NCBI RefSeq assembly: GCF_020886315.1
Contig: NZ_AP025226.1
Coordinates: forward strand, 434,001-498,000
DNA: 64,000 nt
Source: Saccharolobus caldissimus
Lineage (GTDB): Archaea > Thermoproteota > Thermoprotei_A > Sulfolobales > Sulfolobaceae
Direction of reading: 5' to 3'
Shown here: one piece after another, positions 7,393 to 14,473 of the stretch
Position numbering within the stretch: position 1 is the first letter of the stretch
Layout: every line of letters begins with the position of its first letter
Notes under the pieces: generated by a model
The model's input: only the letters and a program-made list of their open reading frames with translations
The model's database searches: none
What the model was told of the DNA's origin: nothing
Made by a program: the position numbers and the translations under genes

Positions 7393-9258
7393 ATGGGGTT
7401 ATTCAATCTTAATAAAACGAATAGAAAGGCAAGGGTAGAGACTTACAAATGGTATGAGGTAGAGCCAAGTCCATTCCAGCTTTTGGCACAAGAGGATCAA
7501 GATAGACTAACTAATAATTTCACGCAACTGCTGAACTCTGTAAACGAAACGATAATATACGTAAAGAACGTATTCGACTTTTATGAATATGAGAATAACC
7601 AATACCCGGTTGTAATAACAAAATTCTACTTTGGGGCTAGGGAAAATACTCCAGGTTTTTTCAACATGAGGGATACTACTGACCCGTTAAAGGACAGGCC
7701 TACAGTAACTTACGAACACTCAGATAAAGTTGCTCTTTCTGACGGCAGCCTAGCCAAAGTGCTAGTTGTATATAATTACCCAGACTATTTGCCTGACGGC
7801 TTCTTATTCGAGTATTACGGTATTGCAGATGAGATTTTCGTAAAGTTCAAACAAGTAGATCAGTATAAAGCTATAAAGATGGTTTCTGCAGCAAGATTGA
7901 GAGCTGAAAGTCTTCTGACAGGGAACAGAGTTACACCAGAGACGGAAAGAAAAGTACAGAAGTTAAGGGATCTGTCAGCAACAATTGGAGGTTCCGCAAG
8001 GTTGTTTGAGATTTATTTGTATATTGTGATAAAAGGAAAGTCTGAAGAGGAGCTCTCGGAAAAAGAGTTCAAGATAAGAGAAATAGCAAACGCGAGACTT
8101 ATTTCGATTGAAGCACCTAAATACATCCAAAGGGAGCTTTATGAGCTTAAAACATCTATTAATGCGTTTATGCCTTTTTCTATAGAAAAGAACTTCATAG
8201 ATAGTCTGAGTGCAGGGAGCTTCTATCCCTTCATATCAGAAGACTTGATCGACGAGAATGGTGTGTTCTTAGGAGTCTCTGGCTCTAACTCCCCAGTAGT
8301 TTACAATCCTTATGCCAGGAATAATTACAACATTGTAATTCTCGGTGAGACTGGTAGCGGTAAGTCAATGACTACTAAAATCTTTCTCAGAAGATTAAGG
8401 AAGAAGATAAGCATAGGGATTAACGGGATAGACCCAGAAAATGAGTATGTGAAAGACGTTGTAGCTAAAGAATTAGGTATAACTCCAATATTGATAAGGC
8501 CAGGACAGAAACTGGGTCTTGACTTAATGAGGTTTGTGAGGGAAGGGTTCATAGATAGTACTGACGCAGCAGAACTTTTAGCAGACTTGTACTATGTCCC
8601 ACAAGAGCTGAGACCCAGATTAAGAAGATTACTTGTATCTTCAAATGCAGATACAATATTTCAATTTCTTGATGAATTGAAAGAGAATAGAGCAGAGGAT
8701 CTGCTAAAATATCTAGATGCGATAGAAAGCCCTCCTGACAGTTACGTCTATGACGGTATTCCTATAGATATCAGTGGGAATATAGTATTTGGAATCAAAG
8801 AACTGAGGAATCAGAGGCTGAAAGTAGTAGTAAGCTCTCTTCTCACTTTGTTATTGCAGAAAAAGATGCTTACGGGTAAACAATTACTATTCGTGGATGA
8901 GGCTTGGATCTTCAGTGAATATCCTGCAGTATTAAACCTACTTCAAGAAGTAGCAAGAAGAGGGAGGAAATACGGGGACATATTCATGTACATAACACAG
9001 AGGCCTTGGGATGTATACAGCACGCCAGAAGGAAGGACTATCTTAGAACAAGCAGCAACGGCAATTTTACTAAGGCAAAGAGCTGCAGCTACAGAAGTAT
9101 TACAGAAAGGTTATAATCTCAGTCAAGCCGAGATAGACTATTTATTATCAGCAAACCCAGGACAGGGGATAATAAGGGCGGGTAATTATAAATTAACAAT
9201 ACAGATCCTCGTAACTCAAGAAGAATTAGAAAAATTCAGTACATCCCCAGCTATTTAA
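7393..9258 (+). CDS. VirB4/TrbE-like conjugation ATPase (CedB/HerA superfamily)
   Basis: The 621-residue protein has a VirB4-type N-terminal half and a C-terminal HerA/FtsK-class ATPase domain. Walker A is GETGSGKS (residues 318-325) and Walker B is LLFVDEAW (about 498-505). Other expected motifs include RRGRKYGDIFMYITQRP, typical of VirB4 and CedB. It would energise pilus assembly or DNA transport at the membrane. Length matches TrbE-type ATPases of Sulfolobus conjugative plasmids. It heads a plus-strand block and is divergent from the other transfer genes. No VirD4-like coupling protein is present in the window. Confidence 0.88.
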   Translation: MGLFNLNKTNRKARVETYKWYEVEPSPFQLLAQEDQDRLTNNFTQLLNSVNETIIYVKNVFDFYEYENNQYPVVITKFYFGARENTPGFFNMRDTTDPLKDRPTVTYEHSDKVALSDGSLAKVLVVYNYPDYLPDGFLFEYYGIADEIFVKFKQVDQYKAIKMVSAARLRAESLLTGNRVTPETERKVQKLRDLSATIGGSARLFEIYLYIVIKGKSEEELSEKEFKIREIANARLISIEAPKYIQRELYELKTSINAFMPFSIEKNFIDSLSAGSFYPFISEDLIDENGVFLGVSGSNSPVVYNPYARNNYNIVILGETGSGKSMTTKIFLRRLRKKISIGINGIDPENEYVKDVVAKELGITPILIRPGQKLGLDLMRFVREGFIDSTDAAELLADLYYVPQELRPRLRRLLVSSNADTIFQFLDELKENRAEDLLKYLDAIESPPDSYVYDGIPIDISGNIVFGIKELRNQRLKVVVSSLLTLLLQKKMLTGKQLLFVDEAWIFSEYPAVLNLLQEVARRGRKYGDIFMYITQRPWDVYSTPEGRTILEQAATAILLRQRAAATEVLQKGYNLSQAEIDYLLSANPGQGIIRAGNYKLTIQILVTQEELEKFSTSPAI

Positions 9259-9279
9259 GGATTTTTATTAAGATAGTTG

Positions 9280-9441
9280 ATGAGCTCTAAAAAAGAGTTG
9301 AAGAAAAATTTCATAAATAAAGGCATAATTTTGATTTTTTCTTTCATACTAAGAAAATACTATTTAATATATGAGGAAGAAGACGAGATAGTCCTCCTAA
9401 GGAAAGGGAAGAAAATAAATATTTCGAAGGTGATGCAATAA
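9280..9441 (+). CDS. Small protein with one membrane segment, unknown function
   Basis: A 53-residue frame begins MSSKKELKKNF, has a hydrophobic stretch GIILIFSFIL (residues 15-24), and a charged tail. Its TAA overlaps the ATG of the next gene (TAATG), indicating translational coupling, and it starts 21 bases after the VirB4-like stop. It is probably a short accessory gene of the transfer system. No family recognised. Confidence 0.55.
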   Translation: MSSKKELKKNFINKGIILIFSFILRKYYLIYEEEDEIVLLRKGKKINISKVMQ

Positions 9442-9728
9442 TGGAACCATTCTATTTCAAATCTTACGAAAAAATAGTAGGCATAGCTCATAATGTACAA
9501 GAATTAGAAAAAGAAATAGTGAGGATAGGGACAACTGATCCTGCATGTGTTAATTGGCATTTAGAACAAGGGCATATAGTTTCGTGGTTAAAGTATATAG
9601 GAAATAATACCTTAGCCGAAATGCTGAAGGGAGTTAAGGACTGGAGGGAAGCATTAGCTAGAATAAGAGATTACTATGCTATACAACAAAAAGCTTCTTC
9701 AAAAAAGGGGGGAAGAAGGAAGAAATGA
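9441..9728 (+). CDS. Small helical protein with DUF5752-like sequence
   Basis: The product is 95 residues. The pattern MEPFYFKSYEKIVGIAHNV, then a His (WHLEQGHI) and a Trp (SWLKYIG) followed by LAEML, resembles by eye the small archaeal DUF5752 domain of unknown function. The tail (SSKKGGRRKK) is strongly basic and could bind nucleic acid or membrane. It overlaps its neighbours on both sides by TAATG and ATGA junctions, so it belongs to the VirB4 operon. Confidence 0.6.
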   Translation: MEPFYFKSYEKIVGIAHNVQELEKEIVRIGTTDPACVNWHLEQGHIVSWLKYIGNNTLAEMLKGVKDWREALARIRDYYAIQQKASSKKGGRRKK

Positions 9729-9916
9729 TAATCCCTGCACTTGTTATAAAAATTCTTCTATTAGTACCAGCAATAATCTTTCTATTCTATGCAGCAATAT
9801 ATATGTTATTATTTGAACTAAACGTCCAGCCGAATTATTCTAAAATATATAGAAATATATCAATTACTCTTCTAGGAGGTGGAATGATATTTCTCGCTCT
9901 ATATTTGATAGTCTAG
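9725..9916 (+). CDS. Small two-helix membrane protein
   Basis: The 63-residue product consists of two hydrophobic helices (about residues 5-28 and 43-62) linked by a short polar loop NVQPNYSKIYRN. The ATG overlaps the preceding stop (ATGA). A two-helix hairpin next to VirB4 could be an accessory membrane subunit of the transfer channel, but nothing in the sequence proves it. Confidence 0.55.
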   Translation: MIIPALVIKILLLVPAIIFLFYAAIYMLLFELNVQPNYSKIYRNISITLLGGGMIFLALYLIV

Positions 9917-10134
9917 AACTATTAATATTAATAATTCTATCTGAAGCGAATGGAAAGTCTGTCAGAGAAATTTCAGAAGAAACTGGCATTAAAGAAGGTT
10001 TTATCTATCATGTTCTAGAGATTTTAAGATATCTAAATCTAGTAGAGAAATATAATAATAAATATTATTCTAAATATTCTGAAGTTACAAAATTAATTTT
10101 AGAGATAAAAGATACAGATGAATATATAAATTGA
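9889..10134 (+). CDS. Winged-helix DNA-binding domain without a normal start codon
   Basis: A frame of about 80 codons encodes a clear winged helix: LELLILIILSEANGKSV, then REISEETGIKEGFIYHVLEIL (recognition helix) and LNLVEKYNNKYYSK (wing). No ATG, GTG or TTG exists in the frame after an upstream stop. A strong GGAGGTG ribosome-binding site at 9875-9881 is followed by an ATT in frame at 9889. The frame overlaps the end of the membrane protein gene in the -1 frame. Possibilities are ATT initiation, a -1 frameshift fusion to the two-helix membrane protein, or a damaged gene. Confidence 0.5.
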   Translation: MSRSIFDSLELLILIILSEANGKSVREISEETGIKEGFIYHVLEILRYLNLVEKYNNKYYSKYSEVTKLILEIKDTDEYIN

Positions 10135-10135
10135 G

Positions 10136-10648
10136 GTGTTACTTGGTGTTATATCATTAGTCTTGGTTTTTCTTTCTAACAATTTTTTCACAAATTTTTT
10201 CATAGCTGCGTATTCTTCTATTTTGGGTAATTCTCTGATTGATAGGTTGGGGCATAGGGAATTGTTGACGGGGAGGGGTTATATACCGGTTAGGACTCCT
10301 TTAACCCACACTTATGCGAGGAGTGTATTATGGGGATTATTACCTACAGTTCCTTTAGCTTTTCTAATACACTATATATACGGTTATTATGGTTTAATGG
10401 AAGTATTGTTTTCGGGTATTATTGTTGGTCCCACGCACATGTTTCTCGATATGTTTACTGAAGCCGGGGTTTATGTGAAGAAAAATGGAAAATGGAGGAG
10501 GTTCGCATTAGCACACTTCAGATATGATAACCCCTTAGCAAATGGATTAGCAATCTTACTGGGAGTGTTAATGCTATTTGCTGCAATGGAACTACATGCT
10601 TATCATTACTCCAATTTCTATTATCATTATTACAACTATTATTTCTGA
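10136..10648 (+). CDS. DUF1286-type membrane protein (YdjM-like metal-dependent hydrolase fold)
   Basis: The 170-residue protein has about four membrane helices carrying polar signature motifs: NSLIDRLGH, RTPLTHTYARSVLWG, and GPTHMFLDMFTEAGVY. These conserved His and Asp residues match the DUF1286/YdjM membrane-hydrolase family, and DUF1286 proteins are familiar on Sulfolobus plasmids and viruses. The GTG start at 10136 follows the upstream TGA by one base, implying coupling. The C-terminus is rich in His and Tyr. Substrate unknown. Confidence 0.7.
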   Translation: MLLGVISLVLVFLSNNFFTNFFIAAYSSILGNSLIDRLGHRELLTGRGYIPVRTPLTHTYARSVLWGLLPTVPLAFLIHYIYGYYGLMEVLFSGIIVGPTHMFLDMFTEAGVYVKKNGKWRRFALAHFRYDNPLANGLAILLGVLMLFAAMELHAYHYSNFYYHYYNYYF

Positions 10649-10704
10649 AGAGATAATATACGAAAAAAGAAAGATTTTTAAATGTGTTTTCTATATCTTT
10701 TATC

Positions 10705-11022
10705 GTGGTTTGCGAGAAGTGGAATGTAAGGTTTTTGATGAGGGATGTTAAGAGTGAAAACGATTTAGCCAGATTTGTGGCTAAGAGGTTTTCTAATTTA
10801 GAGATATTAATGTTGATAGTTGATAAATTGGAACTATTGCAAGAAAATCCCTTTAAATACGCTAGAGAAAAGTTGAAGAATAGGTTAGATAAATACGGAA
10901 ATCCTATGTTCTCCATAGAAGTAACTGGGGATATAAGGATACTTTACAGCATGGATTCAAAAAATTGTATAGTTTTTATTTGGGAGATTGGGTCTCACAA
11001 GGACGTTTACGGTCGGGGTTGA
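10705..11022 (+). CDS. RelE/ParE-superfamily toxin-like protein
   Basis: The core (MRDVKSENDLARFVAKRF to the end) follows the RelE fold: two helices, then FSIEVTGDIRILYSMDSKNCIVFIWEIGSHKDVYG, where the Arg-Ile-Leu-Tyr strand and final Gly-Ser-His-x-x-x-Tyr are typical of RelE-like ribonucleases. A TATA-like TTTTTAAAT lies about 25 bases before an in-frame GTG at 10705, which I prefer; GTG 10684 and ATG 10738 are alternatives. No adjacent same-strand antitoxin is seen. A convergent 49-codon gene overlaps its 3' end. Confidence 0.65.
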   Translation: MVCEKWNVRFLMRDVKSENDLARFVAKRFSNLEILMLIVDKLELLQENPFKYAREKLKNRLDKYGNPMFSIEVTGDIRILYSMDSKNCIVFIWEIGSHKDVYGRG

Positions 11023-11125
11023 GCTCATAATAAGCCTCAATTAACATCTTCCTAAACTTTTCTAAGTCCTCCTTACCCTCGAACTCCAGAAACCTTTCTC
11101 CATCCTTATCTTCAACAATTCTCAT
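10976..11125 (-). CDS. Small acidic/basic protein convergent with the RelE-like gene
   Basis: The frame encodes 49 residues beginning MRIVEDKDGERFLEFEGK, with good protein-like composition. Its 3' part overlaps the end of the RelE-like gene by 47 bases on the opposite strand. A weak AT-rich promoter lies upstream. It might be an antitoxin, a fragment, or an unrelated plasmid protein. Size alone makes it uncertain. Confidence 0.4.
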   Translation of the reverse strand: MRIVEDKDGERFLEFEGKEDLEKFRKMLIEAYYELNPDRKRPCETQSPK

Positions 11126-11571
11126 ATGTATAAACTTCTCACAGAGGTTATTAAAGCAATATGCTGATTGAATTTCTTCTCATTGAATTTTGAAAAATTG
11201 TTAAGTAAGTGAGTATAAGCGCATATATGGGATCCCACGCTTTCTTTATGCGTTAGAAAAATTCAATAAACTCCCCAGTTAACTGAGAAAAATTGTTTGC
11301 CCAGTTGACTGGGCATTTATATTTAAACCTTTCGCATAAAGCTTATATATATGTTCCCAGTCGACTGGGAAAATTCAAAACAATTAATCCTGTCCGGATC
11401 TCAAATTTTTTACTCATAAAACCTAGCTCTTGTGATAATGACCTTGAATACTACACTTTGTTAACCCTACTATTCCCAGTTTAGAAACTCATTTTCAGCC
11501 CCCTCCTAAGGAGGTAACACTTTGTTAATCCTAGTTAAGGTTTATTAAGGGAAATTCTCCAATACAATTTT
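11126..11571. other. Non-coding control region, candidate origin or partition site
   Basis: This 446-bp gap is the longest non-coding stretch of the intact part of the element. It contains three palindromes with CCCAGT/ACTGGG arms (11274-11369), a further half-site near 11474, and a 9-bp inverted pair CTTTATGCG (11244-11252) and CGCATAAAG (11333-11341) that brackets two of the palindromes. It directly precedes a winged-helix gene. Such clustered dyads suit replication initiation, plasmid partition, or autoregulation. I see no gene in it. Confidence 0.5.
11267..11371. repeat. Cluster of three CCCAGTNNACTGGG palindromes
   Basis: Copy 1 is CCCAGTTAACTGAG (11274-11287), copy 2 is CCCAGTTGACTGGG (11300-11313) and copy 3 is CCCAGTCGACTGGG (11356-11369), the last inside an 18-bp perfect palindrome TTCCCAGTCGACTGGGAA. 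Centre-to-centre spacings are 26 and 56 bp. A TATA-like ATATTTAAA lies between copies 2 and 3, so a bound protein would control or block transcription there. Confidence 0.75.
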
Positions 11572-11823
11572 ATGGAAAGTAAGATAGAGAAACATAAGTC
11601 AAAGTTTACCATTACTCAGCTTATACTTATGGTTATGGCTAAGGCTCCAGGGAGCTGCTGCAGTTTGGAATATTTAAATGAGAAAACTGGCGTTGATAAG
11701 AAGGAGTTGCTAGTATATCTGACGAGGCTGGCTAAGAGGGGGATAATAGAAAGAAAATGGCATAAAAGTAGGGCTGGAAAGGAGAGGATGTATTGTCTGA
11801 AGTATAAGGGCAGCCTTATTTAA
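11572..11823 (+). CDS. Winged-helix DNA-binding protein
   Basis: The 83-residue protein is basic and has a winged-helix pattern: FTITQLILMVMAKAPGSCCS, then LEYLNEKTGVDKKELLVYLTRLAKRG, then a wing IIERKWHKSRAGKERMYCL. A TATA-like TTTATTAAG lies about 26 bases before the ATG, so the transcript is probably leaderless. Its position next to the palindrome cluster makes it the natural candidate for the protein that binds those sites, either as copy-number or conjugation regulator. Confidence 0.65.
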   Translation: MESKIEKHKSKFTITQLILMVMAKAPGSCCSLEYLNEKTGVDKKELLVYLTRLAKRGIIERKWHKSRAGKERMYCLKYKGSLI

Positions 11824-11838
11824 TAAGGTGATTTTTTA

Positions 11839-12288
11839 GTGAAGGAAAAAATCGTAGACATGGATACAAATACAGCATTTAATGAGCTAAAGAGGATTCT
11901 ATTTGCTAATGGCTGTAAAATAATTTCGGAAGACCCACCTAGAAGTATCACGGTTAGACATGGCACTTTATGGGCTACCTCTCCTAAAAACTTTCCGAAA
12001 ACAGTTAGATTTTACCTATATCCTCAGGGAACTAAAACACGAATAGTAGCAGTAACATCGTATTCTGAAAGTTATATTTCCATGTCGATTATAATCATAA
12101 TTTTAGTAATTATATTTATAGCGATTGTAAACTCATCACTTGCTTTATTGCCCGAATTTAATCGTAGAATTGTTGAGGCATTGTTAACACTTTTATACAT
12201 TATCATAGTGTTTGCAGCTATAACTGGCGTTTATAATTATGTTAAGAAGGATTCTTTTGCAGAAGAGATATTAAGAATTTTACCTTAA
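11839..12288 (+). CDS. Membrane protein with two C-terminal helices, unknown function
   Basis: The 149-residue product has a soluble N-terminal domain (about residues 1-78, including SITVRHGTLWATSP) and two hydrophobic helices (about 80-97 and 112-132). The GTG start is preceded by an AAGGTGA ribosome-binding site. It follows the winged-helix gene by 15 bases and precedes the P-loop kinase gene by 10, so the three form one operon. Family not recognised. Confidence 0.6.
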   Translation: MKEKIVDMDTNTAFNELKRILFANGCKIISEDPPRSITVRHGTLWATSPKNFPKTVRFYLYPQGTKTRIVAVTSYSESYISMSIIIIILVIIFIAIVNSSLALLPEFNRRIVEALLTLLYIIIVFAAITGVYNYVKKDSFAEEILRILP

Positions 12289-12298
12289 GGGTGGAAGT

Positions 12299-12847
12299 AT
12301 GATAAACTTATCATCAACTAAGATTGCGATTGTTTTAAGAGGTCCGCCAGGTTCTGGGAAATCAACTGTTATAAGTGAATTAAGGGAGTTCTTATTAAAA
12401 CAGTTCAGCGTAAATTGTGAGGTGGAGGTATTAGATAAATTTGATCTTAATATTGAAAAGCCTAACAACAGAACTTATGTAAATCTCAGAAATACTATAT
12501 CAAAAAATCCTCAATGCATTCTTATAGAGTTAGGATGGGGCGATGGTGCTACCTCAAATCCTAAAGATTGGATAGAATTATTAGAAAAGGCCGGCTTCAA
12601 AATATTTCTTTTTAAACTTACTGCTCCTAAAGACGTTATTATTGATAGGGTTAGTAGAAGATATAACAAAGGAATAGGCCCTCCGCCTGAAATGGCTCTA
12701 AAAATCTACGATTGGTACGAGAACAACCTCGATTTTGTTACTTTTCCCAAAAAGGTAGGTTTAAATGAAGTAGTAATAGATACTTCTATGTTTAAAGTAA
12801 AGGAGATAGTAACGTACATTTTAAATATTGTATTACATAATCGATAA
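12299..12847 (+). CDS. P-loop nucleotide kinase-like protein
   Basis: The protein has 182 residues with Walker A GPPGSGKS (residues about 15-22) and an arginine-rich lid-like segment IDRVSRRYNKG near residue 120, the layout of small AAA_33/zeta-like kinases. A Walker B-like ILIELGWGDG is at about residues 71-80. Substrate could be a nucleoside, sugar or RNA end. Last gene of the operon that starts at the winged-helix gene and the last intact gene before the first tRNA-Glu repeat. Confidence 0.65.
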   Translation: MINLSSTKIAIVLRGPPGSGKSTVISELREFLLKQFSVNCEVEVLDKFDLNIEKPNNRTYVNLRNTISKNPQCILIELGWGDGATSNPKDWIELLEKAGFKIFLFKLTAPKDVIIDRVSRRYNKGIGPPPEMALKIYDWYENNLDFVTFPKKVGLNEVVIDTSMFKVKEIVTYILNIVLHNR

Positions 12848-12873
12848 GGCCCGAAACATTTTATTCATTCTAC

Positions 12874-13039
12874 TACTATTTTATTCTACTTTTCTTTTAC
12901 AAAGTGACTCTAACTCTACTTCAACGTGCAACAGAAAACGTTTCTAAACCCCGTTTTACTGAAACACTATCTAGCCTTTCGAGCCCGTGACCCGGGTTCA
13001 AATCCCGGCCGCGGCACTAATTTTTCCTTAAATTGAAAG
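12874..13039 (+). repeat. 166-bp direct repeat A carrying an attachment site
   Basis: This stretch and 14226-14391 are the same length and align without large gaps: about 100 bp of left flank, the 3' half of tRNA-Glu, and about 20 bp of right flank. The left flank contains AACGTTTC and TGAAAC elements. It looks like the right-hand junction of the integrated element. The gap 12848-13153 holds nothing else I can identify. Confidence 0.8.
12975..13016 (+). other. tRNA-Glu 3' half, attachment-site copy A
   Basis: The sequence from the anticodon loop (CTTTCGA, anticodon TTC) through the T arm (CCGGG TTCAAAT CCCGG) and the acceptor strand plus discriminator A matches the 3' half of an archaeal tRNA-Glu. 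The 5' half is absent, so this is not a functional tRNA. It is the duplicated att core left when an element enters a tRNA gene; the intact tRNA should be to the left of the window. Confidence 0.85.
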
Positions 13040-13250
13040 AGAGTTACGTCCTCTATGAATATAAGGGATTTGCAACAGTGATGGATATTTAAGCCTTTAC
13101 GAAAAGCGATTCTGAGATCTAAAATTTGAGACCACACTTTATATTAAATAGTCATGGACAAAGTTGAAGAGGAGGTTAGGAGAAAGACCGAAATAAGAGC
13201 TTATAAAAATACTACTACCAAAGCTGAGAATAATAATAATAGAGCTAGGC

Positions 13251-13264
13251 AAAGTTATAACTTT
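13251..13264. promoter_or_regulatory. Palindromic operator candidate before the protease pair
   Basis: AAAGTTATAACTTT is a perfect 14-bp palindrome. It sits just before a TATA-like TTTATATTTAA (13270-13280) and an ATG at 13292, placing it where a repressor would act on the small gene that precedes the retropepsin-like gene. Confidence 0.45.
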
Positions 13265-13291
13265 GGAAGTTTATATTTAATTCGAGGGTAT

Positions 13292-13459
13292 ATGCCCAAA
13301 ACCATTAAGATCGTAAGGAAATATTATGCGATAGACGAGAATAGGAATATTGTAGCTGAGGGTAATTCGTGGGAGGAAGTCGAGGAGATAATGAAGAGGA
13401 GAGGTTATAAGAGAAATCAATATGACATTTTGACGGTAGTAGAAGCAGAGAATGTTTAA
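13292..13459 (+). CDS. DUF5678-like small protein paired with a retropepsin-like gene
   Basis: The 55-residue product (MPKTIKIVRKYYAIDENR onward) has the alternating pattern of DUF5678: a Tyr-Ala-Ile strand with a turn, IVAEGNSWEEVEEIMKRRGYKR, and a final ILTVVEAENV strand. The frame is open back to an ATG at 13154, which would add 46 Asn/Lys-rich residues, but the ATG at 13292 matches the domain start and has GAGG upstream. Its end overlaps the next start by 8 bases. Families of this type often stand directly before aspartyl-protease-like genes. Confidence 0.6.
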   Translation: MPKTIKIVRKYYAIDENRNIVAEGNSWEEVEEIMKRRGYKRNQYDILTVVEAENV

Positions 13460-13883
13460 TATGGGTAATTATATAGAAATTCCTTTCGTTACCTTAAGAG
13501 GTTACTCAATACCTTTACTGAAAACCGAGATCGAATGCCCTAAATTAGGAGGGAATTTGTTAATTTATGCTTTACCAGATACCGGTAGTAGATTTTCATT
13601 AATGAACAAGAGGACGTTAAATGAATGTTTTGATAACCTAGAAGAACGCTATTTAGATACGGTGATAATAACCAATCTGAATCTGCACACAAAAAGGTAT
13701 AAGTTAAAATTTCATTTCGTAGAACTGAATAAGGACTTCGAAATTCCGGTTGCGATAGCTGATTTCGGAGAAATAGGAGGTATGTATCCCAGCCTCATTT
13801 TGGGTAGGGAAGACTTCTTTTCAAGAGTCACGATATGCTTTGATAAGAATACTAAATTGATTATAAAGATTGATGATTACTGA
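13452..13883 (+). CDS. Retropepsin-like aspartic protease (clan AA)
   Basis: The 143-residue protein has the catalytic triplet in LPDTGSRFSLMNK (Asp about residue 38) and the second conserved hairpin SLILGREDFFSRVTICFD near the C-terminus, both diagnostic of single-domain retroviral-type proteases. Such proteins act as homodimers. It overlaps the DUF5678-like gene by 8 bases and starts at an ATG or the GTATGG-adjacent ATG a few codons later (MGNYIEIPF). I infer a regulatory protease whose partner or substrate is the small upstream protein. Confidence 0.75.
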   Translation: MFNMGNYIEIPFVTLRGYSIPLLKTEIECPKLGGNLLIYALPDTGSRFSLMNKRTLNECFDNLEERYLDTVIITNLNLHTKRYKLKFHFVELNKDFEIPVAIADFGEIGGMYPSLILGREDFFSRVTICFDKNTKLIIKIDDY

Positions 13884-13932
13884 TTTTCCTTGAATTTGAA
13901 GAAGTAACTGTGCTATTTTCTTGTGTTTTTAC

Positions 13933-14059
13933 TTAATAAACCAATCTTCTCCTAAGAAATACTTCTTCTCTTTTCTCTATTAGAATTCCCTCATTTATTA
14001 ACCGTCTGAGTAACTGCATTAGGGCTCAGTTTTATTTCCTCATAAATTTCCTTTACCAC
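13933..14059 (-). pseudogene. Remnant of a winged-helix regulator
   Basis: From a GTG with GGAG upstream, the minus strand reads VVKEIYEEIKLSPNA, then the frame must shift to continue as MQLLRRLINEGILIEKREEVFLRRR. Joined, the two pieces make a plausible wHTH domain with recognition helix and wing. A single frameshift near 14010 has disabled it. Confidence 0.4.
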
Positions 14060-14225
14060 AACTCCTTTTAAATATAGGATGAGGAAGAAGAGGAAGATGA
14101 AAGTGAAAAAGGGCAGAGAGAGTTAGATGAAAAAGACGAAGAATACGATTTTGTAGGTGAGTGAAAAAAGGCTAAACAACAGTTTACTCCCCAGTTAACG
14201 CCATGAAACGCCTTACGTTTTCTGA

Positions 14226-14391
<166 letters not shown>

Positions 14392-14473
14392 GTCAGATGA
14401 GAGGTTATGGCTGGGTCGGAAACCATCTAGGAAAATTGGAAACCATCTTAAACCCAGACTGGAAACTAATGAT

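Noticed and set aside
11293-11484. 63-codon open frame across the palindrome cluster
   Set aside because: It encodes unlikely protein and contains the palindromes and a TATA-like box; the region reads as regulatory DNA.
12975-13016. Functional tRNA gene
   Set aside because: Only the 3' half from the anticodon loop is present; the D arm and 5' acceptor strand are missing, so it is an attachment-site remnant.
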